Shown here in pieces: positions 56,992-64,000 of a stretch of DNA of 64,000 bases. How positions within the stretch are numbered: position 1 is the first letter of the stretch; each line of letters opens with the position of its first letter. The DNA is from Nigrospora sphaerica. Taxonomy: Eukaryota > Ascomycota > Sordariomycetes > Amphisphaeriales > Apiosporaceae. The position numbers and the translations under genes are program-made. The stretch spans positions 3,534,001 to 3,598,000 of the forward strand of contig JAGVVL010000001.1 in assembly GCA_018287875.1 (NCBI GenBank). The letters run 5' to 3'. The notes below the pieces were generated by a model. It did not search any database and was not told the DNA's origin. It was given only the letters and a program-made list of their open reading frames with translations.

Positions 56992-58550
56992 TGTGTGCGA
57001 TGGTGTGGTTGTACATGAGGTGCAATGCGCGCTTTGGGCAGTGCGGTAGAAGGAGAGACCACGGCAAGGGCAAGTTATGACAAGGACAGGCTCGGTCGAG
57101 GGCAGGGTAGTTGCGACGACAGGTTGCGACTGAGACGTTGGGTGAACGAAGATGCGATCGGTTCGGTCTGGACTGCAGCCACGGCGCACAGAGCGCGCTC
57201 TAAGATACTACCTCCTTCCTAGGTACACGCCCTGAAGCAACCTCGGATTAGTAACTTTAAAGGGTGAGGCGCAAGGCAAGGGGATAAGATCCCAGGGAAC
57301 GGGAGGCGAGAAGGCTGTAAGGTAGCTCAAATGTAGGGGGACTGGAGGGGTGGTTTTTGGGGTTGGGAGAGGGGTTTAATACCTTTAGAGTCCCCAGGGA
57401 GCGCCTGGTGGGATGTGGTGAATACAGGAAGGTACAGGCGCCTAGGCAATGATAGAGAGGATGGGAAAAGAAAACGGAAGCGGTAAGTAGGGACTGGCAC
57501 CTTGTATGCTGGAATTGCTTGGAAGGTGGGTTGTCGGAGGTGATGAAGCCGAGTCAGCGAACAATATGGCACGTCTTATGCGCGACGCGAGAACCCAGGC
57601 CAGGATGGATGTCCCTGGTATCGCTGCAAGGCCAGCAGGCTTAAGCTTGCCCAGTCGCGGCGTCGCCGAAAAAGATGTTGACGATAACCGCGTTTGCGAC
57701 TTTCGGAGGGGTGGAAAGTACAGCGTTTAACGCGTGCCTGAGCGCGACCTGCAGACCAGTAAGTGTTTGGTACGTACCTACCTTGTGCACCGGCTAGTGT
57801 GGGAACAACCCAACTGCTGCTGCACACTGTTAGTTCCGTAGTTACATCCTACCCGCCGCAGGGGCAAGGAGGAATCTTATGTAATGTATGTACAGACATA
57901 CACGGTCGAGATAAAATCTTAGTTTTAATAGACGGCTGAGTACCTCTGACTTAGCATAGCAAGTGGCTGCGGCGTACCTTACAATGCGGACTCTGTCAAG
58001 TAGAATACCCTTCAACGATGGCGATTTCGTGTAAGTCAGCCTCTTTTTCCTTTACTTGCCTAGCATTTGGGAGAAGGCCCGTTTATTGTGATGCGCTCCG
58101 TCCAATCCCATCTCACGGCATCCACCATTCGCGTACCCTGGCAAGCACACGGGCTTGAGGTGGGGGCGCGGGGTAGCTCAAGTACATACCAACTGTTCCT
58201 CCTGCGGGAAAGTCATGGGCAATCCATCTACTTTGTGGGTAGATGAGGGGGGATGAGGTTAGGCACGATGACATTAGTAATGCGCAATTTTGTATAGAGA
58301 TGCAAGTCGACCTCAAGTCATTCTGGCATCGCCTATTTTCTGAAGATTGGTAAGCCGAAGCTGGACAACGGGCGCAGTGAAGTGTAAGTTATTTTTGTCT
58401 CTTGACCTTGAGAAGCAACATTCGGTCGGTGTCCCGTTTTTCTGTCTCTTTTTTTTTTTTTTTTTGCGAACGGCGGTAGCAGCGCAACCAGTTCGCGAAC
58501 TACCTAAGTGACCTCGACAAGACCTCCAACATAGGTCGCCGGCATCCATC
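56992..58550. other. Divergent promoter region of the SNF2 and glutathione synthetase genes
   Basis: 1.6 kb. AT-richer near 57830-58020. Contains the T17 run at 58449-58465. No gene is supported. Confidence 0.5.
58449..58465. promoter_or_regulatory. Poly(dT) tract upstream of glutathione synthetase
   Basis: Seventeen consecutive T, about 85-100 bp before the ATG at 58551. Poly(dA:dT) tracts exclude nucleosomes and are a common constitutive promoter element in fungi; use here is inferred from position. Confidence 0.45.
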
Positions 58551-60319
58551 ATGACCTACCCCCCGGAGCTCACGACTGGCGAGGGCGAGAGACTGACCGA
58601 GGTCATCAAGGATTGGGCCACGGCCCATGGTCTCTCGGTTCGCCCCCCGCCCGCCGTCGTGGCCCAAGAGGCGGACCCGCGCGGCATTCTCGCAACCGCC
58701 GTCCCCGTCACACTCTTCCCGAGCCCCTTTCCCCGCGTATGCTTCGAACAAGCAGTCGCGGTCCAGACGGATTACAATGCGCTCTACGCGGCTATCAGCC
58801 AGGACGAGAGCTTCCTAGCTCAGATCGTAAAAGAGTGCGTTGCTACTGCGCTGTGCCGCCGAGGCAAGGTTCCGTCCGCACCACACTAACAGCCCACAGT
58901 ATCGGCGACAGCGACGACTTCATTACAGAGCTATGGAAGGTGCATCTTCGGGTCAAGGAAGAAGGTTATGTCCAGGTAAGCTCAAACATGGCCCCCACGG
59001 CCTGGAGATGGAATTGACCGCCTGGTAGCACTTGTCGCTGGGGCTTTTCCGATCTGACTATATGGTTCACCAAAGCGACTTGACGGGACAGCCGCAAATC
59101 AAGCAGGTTGAATTCAACACCATTGCATCGTCGTTCGGTGGCCTGTCTTCTCAGACGTCTCTCCTGCACAAGTGAGTCGCCGAGGGGGGCGGGGAGTGGA
59201 TGACATAGGGCTAAATCACGGCAAAGGTACCTTTCCGGCAGCGAGTACGGCCTCTTGGAGCAGCCAGTGGCCAAGGGCCAGCTCTCCCTACCGGACAACC
59301 TGAGCACCAAGGGGCTGGCCGCGGGCATACGGCAAGCCTTTCTTTCCTACGGGCCGTCGACCACAGAACACGTCAAGTGTGTCATCTTCCTCGTCCAAGA
59401 CGGCGAGCGTAACATTTACGACCAGCGCCACCTCGAGTACGAGGTCACGGCGCCTCCTACTAATATACCCGCCTTTCGGCTGCCCTTTTCGGAAATTAAG
59501 CAGCACACGCGACTGGCCGAGGGCAGCCGGCGGCAGCTTCTTTACACGCCCCCACACCTGCCTCGGCATACGTTCGAGGTGGCTGTCATCTACATGCGCT
59601 CCGGCTACGGCCCCGGCGACTACACCGACGCCTCGGCGTGGGAAGCACGATACCACCTCGAGCGGTCCGCCGCCATCAAGTGCCCCAGTGTTCTGACCCA
59701 AGTCGCCGGCACCAAAAAGGTGCAGCAGGTCTTGGCCACGCCGTCCGACTCGTCGGGCTCCAAGGTCCCCATTCTGCAGAGTTTCGTTGCTACCCCGGAC
59801 GGTAAGAACGCGGGCAGCATCTCGGCTCTCGAGCGTACATTCACCAACATCTACCCCCTGGACACAAGCCCAGCCGGCTTGAAGGCCCGTGACATCGCTC
59901 TGGACGCGGAGAAGTGCAAGGCCTACGTTCTGAAGCCGCAGCGAGAGGGCGGCGGGAACAACATTTACCGCTCTGCCATTCCCGGGTTCCTCAGATCGGT
60001 CCCCGAGGACCACTGGGGGGCCTACATCCTGATGGAGCTGATCACGCCTCCCCCCGTCCAGAATACCATTCTGCGCAACGGGCAGCTGGAGAAAGGCGGT
60101 GTCATCTGCGAGCTCGGCGTTTACGGCACCTGCCTGTGGGACCAGCGGGAGAAGCAAGGCCGGGGCATCGTCTCCAACGACCAGGCCGGCTACCTGCTGC
60201 GCACCAAGGGTGACAAGAGCGAGGAGGGCGGGGTCGCCGCCGGCTTCGGCTGCATGGACAGCTGCGCCCTGGTGGGCGAGGGATCGACCCCCTCGACGAG
60301 CGGTGAACGGCAGCGCTGA
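58551..60319 (+). CDS. GSH2: Glutathione synthetase, 531 aa, four exons
   Basis: ATP-dependent ligation of gamma-glutamylcysteine and glycine, the second step of glutathione synthesis; cytosolic homodimer of the eukaryotic ATP-grasp family. Exons 58551-58834, 58900-58975, 59029-59171 and 59227-60319; introns are 53-65 nt and phases close. N-terminal PRVCFEQAVAVQTDYNALYA and LRSDYM-type (LFRSDYMVHQ) motifs are followed by KQVEFNTIASSFGGLSSQTS, the substrate-binding patch. ATP-grasp features: ERNIYDQRHLEYEV, the glycine-rich lid QREGGGNNIYRSAIP near residue 405, and LMELITPPPVQNTILRNG. The C-terminal GGVAAGFGCMDSCALV is the family end signature. Length is normal. Confidence 0.96.
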
Positions 60320-61323
60320 GCTGCGTACGTGCATGAGACGCGGTCCGCGGCAACGTGAAGCGGGTTCCGCACTCTTGAGTTTCCGAACCACGGTTACATA
60401 CCCCAAGTAGCATACTTACACAAACCAAAACATACACCGGCGTTGACGCCACGGCGCCTTCCAAGTGCTACTGGGTACGGCTCGGGCGAGTGGTGTCGCC
60501 AAGCTTGCGCCCTCCCCCGGTGGCTAAACAGGCGGCCGGCTCTCTCTTCAACGCGGCTCGGAACTAGCCAACACACCTTCATGAGTTATAGTTGCCCGTT
60601 CGACATTTTGTGCTGATGAGTGCTTGTATCGGCCACTGTAGGTATTAGAATTAGATGTATTCGGTGGCCTTCCCGTTGGGGACTCCTCTGCACGATATGC
60701 CAAGTATTATACCTCGGAAAGTGACGAAGTACGTAGCATGTAGCGGTATCCAAAGCAGGATACATAGCTAACTGATACTCGGGAGAAGACGCAATAGTCC
60801 AAATGCCCTTCGGCACATATCTGCCTCAAGGGATTTAGGAGTACAGTGTATCTTTGAAAGACGGGATATACTGTGTGTAAGGTGAGGCGTTCATGATCAT
60901 GGCCCAGGCTGCAGGAATACATTGATAAGAGCCTCATCTTCAGGGCCCATGATGTGCCGAGGTAGGCCTTGGCGTGCCCCTCAAAGTATGGAATGGCCAC
61001 ATTTATCTATCATCAGACAGCCGCGGTATCACTCACGTTGGGCGGGGCAAACAACTGAGCAGACCCGTCTTGGATGAACGCGGCAAGGGGACAGACACCT
61101 CCATGTTTTATGGGACAAATGACGATGCGGTCTATTCATTTGGTATCCTGGGCAAGTGCCCCCGTCTTGAGTCAAATCTGAACATGCCCAACCCCGGGTG
61201 TTAGGAGCAGGCCACCGTACTCGAGCAGGGCGTTCCCTTCCAACGCCTGCCAATCAGCCATCCTGCTTGCATGATGGAAATTGATCATCTATGCCTCTGT
61301 CGGCCTGGCTCTCTCGTGCCCTG
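60320..61323. other. Convergent intergenic region
   Basis: 1.0 kb between the 3' end of glutathione synthetase and the end of the open extension of the J-protein gene. Nothing recognisable; moderately AT-rich between 60600 and 60960. Confidence 0.55.
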
Positions 61324-61620
61324 CTATATGGCCGTCCCTCGTATCATACCCAAAGACCGCAAAAACACCACACCGATGTACAGCACCCCGCCCAGAACCA
61401 CCAAGGTCGCTACGAGCTGGCGAGGCAAGAGTACAATGGCAGCAACGAGGACCATGCCCATGCGACGCAGTCGCGCAATTTGATTGTCGACGTTGGCGTC
61501 ACGAGCAGACTTTTCCTCGGACATGCGCTTGTGCCCTTGACGCCGGTCTGTCCGACCGCCTCGCCCGCGTTCAGATCGTGCGTCCTCGGCAGCTGCATCC
61601 TCGCCTCCAGACTCGGATTG
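61324..61620 (-). other. 98-codon open frame directly after the J-protein stop, with membrane segments; readthrough extension or separate 66-aa gene
   Basis: Starting with the codon after the TGA of the TPR-J gene, the same frame stays open for 98 codons to TAG at 61324-61326. The first 32 residues are hydrophilic (QSESGGEDAAAEDARSERGR and on). An internal ATG at 61524 starts a 66-residue piece (MSEEKSARDANVDNQIARLR) followed by two hydrophobic stretches, MGMVLVAAIVLLP and LVATLVVLGGVLYIGVVFLR, with flanking Arg residues, as in a tail anchor or hairpin. The stop context is TGA-C, known as a leaky tetranucleotide. Alternatives: an independent small membrane-protein gene starting at 61524, or a chance frame, since long chance frames are common in this GC-rich DNA. 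Confidence 0.45.
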
Positions 61621-63804
61621 TCAACCGAACTGGAAGCCGCTGGGGAAACCACCAGGTCGTCGGCCGCCACCGGGGAAGCGGGCACCCCCGAAGCCCGAAT
61701 CGCCGCCGAAGCCGCCGCCGCCGTTCATCATGCTGAACAGGATCTCGGGGTCAATACCGCCCATGCCGCCACCCATGCCGCCGCCGCCGCCACTGAACAT
61801 GTCGTTGGGATCAATCAGATCCTCGCCGCTATCAAAGCGAGCCCGCTTCCTGTAAGACGGTCAGCACCACATACCATTCCACAAAGAAGGGGGTCCGTAC
61901 TGAGGATCGCTCAAGGTCTCATAGGCTTCACCAATATCCTTGAAACGCTCAGCAGCAGCGTCGTCGCCGGGGTTCTTGTCCGGGTGGTGAACGATGGCAA
62001 GCTTGCGGTACGCCCTCTTGATCTGGTTTTCGTCCGCGTTCTTGTCAATCCCGAGGATCTTGTAGTAATCCTTGCGTTGGCTCTTCTTCAACTCGAGCTC
62101 AGCCTTGCGGATCTCCTTGGCGATGTTTCGATCCTCGGGATCCATCTCCTGGATCGACTTCCACTCGCGGACAGCGTCCTCCCACCGCTCCGCCTGGCCC
62201 AGGGCGTTGGCCTTGGTTTTCCGGGCCTTCAGGTACTGCGGGTCCAAGCTGACGGCCCGGTCGCAGTCGGCCACGGCCTCGTCGTACTGTCTGAGCTTGA
62301 TGCGGCACAGAGCCCGGTTCTGGAGCAGCTTGGCGTTGGTGCCCCGGTTGCCCGGGTCTACGCCCAAAGCCGAGGAATACTTGTCGAAGGCATTCTGCCA
62401 TCGGCCAGCCTTGTACTCGGCGTTTCCCTCTTCCTTCATACGATCAAGCTTTTGTACCGTGCGCAGCCACTTGACGGCGTCTCTGAAATCGGGATCACAG
62501 CTCAGAGCCTTGCGGAAGTGCTGGATGGCCTTCTCGTTGTCACCCTGAGCGTACAGGGCACGGCCACGCAGGACCAGAGCCTCGGGGTCCTGGCTGTTCA
62601 TCCTCAGAAGCGACATGGCGACGTTCTGTGCCTCACCGAGGGAGTTGACGTTGCCCATCTTCAGGTGGGCAGCGCCCCTCATCAACAGCCATTTGCGGGG
62701 CTTGGTGGCGCCAACACCCAGGATCTTCTCCGCCTGGTCCAGAGCGTGAAGGGCCAACGACCCCGAAGTGCCACGCTCAAGAGCATCCTGAGCGGCCCTG
62801 ATGTGGCCCAACATCTCCCGCGCGGGTCCCATGTCCTTCGCCGAGGCAGGGGGGTGAATGCGGCCGAACGTCGCCAGCGCCTCTTCAGGCCGCCCCAGGC
62901 TGGTGTAAATCCTAGCAAGGCGGAGAAGAAATTTGGGGTTGGTCGGATCGCGGTCGACAGCCCGCAGACAGTCCTCTAGGGCATACTCGTACTGACCGTG
63001 GGACATGTAGGCGGCCGCCCGGTTGCTCAGGTAAGTGGGCGATTCCGGGACCAATTCCACAGCTAGGTGCATTGTCAGCAAGTCCGGCCTTGACGCTGGT
63101 AGGCAAGCGTGGGCTCACATACCTTTAGTGTACTGTATGATGGCATTGCGGTAGTCCTTCTCCTTGAAGAACTTGTTGCCAGCGGCCTTGTACGCCTCAG
63201 CCTCGTCCTCGGCCGTCGGCACAGGACTCGAAGGGTTCGACCTGTGAGGGGGCGGGGGCGGGCCTTCGTTGTTGACGGCATTATCGCCGTTGGGAGAAGG
63301 ATTGGCAGGACTGGAGAACTTTGGTGATGACTGATTCGGAGGCGACGAAGCGGCAGCCGGGGTATCACGGTCGACGTCCATTTTGTCGGAAGACTTACGA
63401 TCGCCCATGGCGGATCTGGACAGGCGCTTGTACTGTTCCGGTGGAAGGTTTAAAGGGTGGGTATTGAGGTCAGACTTGCTGCGGCGTGACGAGGAGTCCG
63501 TCGACGGTCTCCCAAAAGACCGGGAGGTGCGAGGTTTGTGGTTGGGGTCCTTCGGCGGCGGCGGCGGCGGCTGCTGCTGCTGCTGCTGCTGGTGCGCGGG
63601 CTGCGCGGGCGAAGCGGGTCGCGGGGCTCTTCTACTGCTGGATCTGGCGGTAGAGGATGTGGCGGGCTTTTGGGGTGATGTGGATGCAGAACGAGCGAGA
63701 TTGGGTTTCTCGTCGTGGTCGCTAGCGGAATAGGAATGCCTCTTGGTGGGAGAGGATGAAGAAGGAGAAGCCGTGGTAGGTTTCTTGCTGAAGAGGCTCT
63801 TCAT
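61621..63804 (-). CDS. TPR and J-domain co-chaperone (DNAJC7-like), 690 aa, three exons
   Basis: Cytosolic Hsp70/Hsp90 co-chaperone combining tetratricopeptide repeats and a J-domain. Exons 63804-63123, 63062-61901 and 61849-61621; introns are 60 and 51 nt and phases close. Residues 1 to about 200 are disordered, Ser/Pro-rich, with a Q7 then P6 run encoded by a CAG-type repeat. TPRs run from about 205 ([20 protein letters not shown]) through about 540. The J-domain begins [20 protein letters not shown] at about 555 and has HPD in [10 protein letters not shown] near 589, so it can stimulate Hsp70 ATPase. A Gly/Met/Phe-rich tail ([15 protein letters not shown]) ends GFQFG-stop. Retaining the last intron would end the protein soon after the J-domain. 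The open extension beyond the stop is described separately. Confidence 0.95.
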
Positions 63805-64000
63805 TGGAAGCCAGGTAGGAGATTCGAAGCTTCAATGTGTTCGAGCGCCGACTCGCAAAAAGTTCCCACACCCAGGAAAGAAAATGGCTAACGGGGGGAG
63901 GGAGGGGGAAGGGGTTTGAATCGGGGGGGGGCGCCCAATACTTTTTTTTCTGCGCGGTGGTGACGGGACAGGACACTGGACAGCAAGGCTGTTTCTGGGT
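63805..64000. other. Upstream region of the TPR-J gene, to window end
   Basis: Promoter side of the co-chaperone gene. It contains GAAGCTTC at 63826-63833, a single inverted heat-shock-type pair too close to the ATG to be persuasive, and a short T run near 63942-63950. Confidence 0.4.

Noticed and set aside
63826..63833. Heat-shock-element-like GAAGCTTC before the TPR-J gene
   Set aside because: Only one inverted pair is clear and it lies about 20 bp from the ATG, too close for a convincing HSE.
1..64000. Search for a CRISPR array, operon, prophage or biosynthetic gene cluster
   Set aside because: The genome is clearly eukaryotic. No regularly spaced repeats and no PKS, NRPS, terpene or P450 core gene are present, and the oxidoreductases are dispersed and unrelated.

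Overview
The window is a GC-rich stretch of a filamentous ascomycete genome (Pezizomycotina, most likely a Sordariomycete). The evidence is gene structure and content: introns mostly 51-130 nt with GT..AG ends and CTAAC/CTGAC-like branch points, eukaryote-only genes (COG5, RMI1, ARP8, an SNF2 translocase), fungal extracellular families (CFEM, small Cys-rich secreted protein, secreted amine oxidase) and no operons. The species cannot be named from the sequence. GC richness produces many long open shadow frames, so I kept only genes with a recognisable family or a coherent exon-intron and signal-peptide structure. Nearly all exon models below were built by reading splice sites and checking that phases close.

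Left part (1-26 kb) is gene-poor and accessory: a lone hypothetical gene, a short-chain dehydrogenase with a 24-nt microexon and altered catalytic residues, a cytidine deaminase, a multi-pass acyltransferase-3 protein, a four-exon secreted Cys-rich protein, a mitochondrial LEA-like protein, a secreted Pro/Gly/His-rich protein and a CFEM protein with a GPI-type tail. Gaps of 1.4-6.2 kb hold simple repeats but no gene I can support.

Middle part (27-47 kb): a TPS2/OrlA-type trehalose-6-phosphate phosphatase with a run of AGGGG stress-type elements upstream, a single-pass membrane protein with a long cytoplasmic tail, COG5 and RMI1 in tandem, a secreted polyamine-oxidase-type flavoenzyme (five exons, one of 37 nt) divergent from a vacuolar-type alkaline phosphatase whose ATG is followed directly by an intron, and a small Cys-rich orphan.

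Right part (48-64 kb) is housekeeping: ARP8 (INO80 complex), a 1714-residue ATRX/RAD54L2-like SNF2 protein, glutathione synthetase, and a TPR-J-domain co-chaperone. The co-chaperone's TGA stop is followed, in the same frame, by 98 open codons ending in strongly hydrophobic segments. This is either a readthrough or alternative C-terminus that would make a membrane-anchored isoform, or a separate tiny membrane-protein gene. That extension, the catalytically altered dehydrogenase and the secreted Cys-rich protein are the most rewarding items to follow up.
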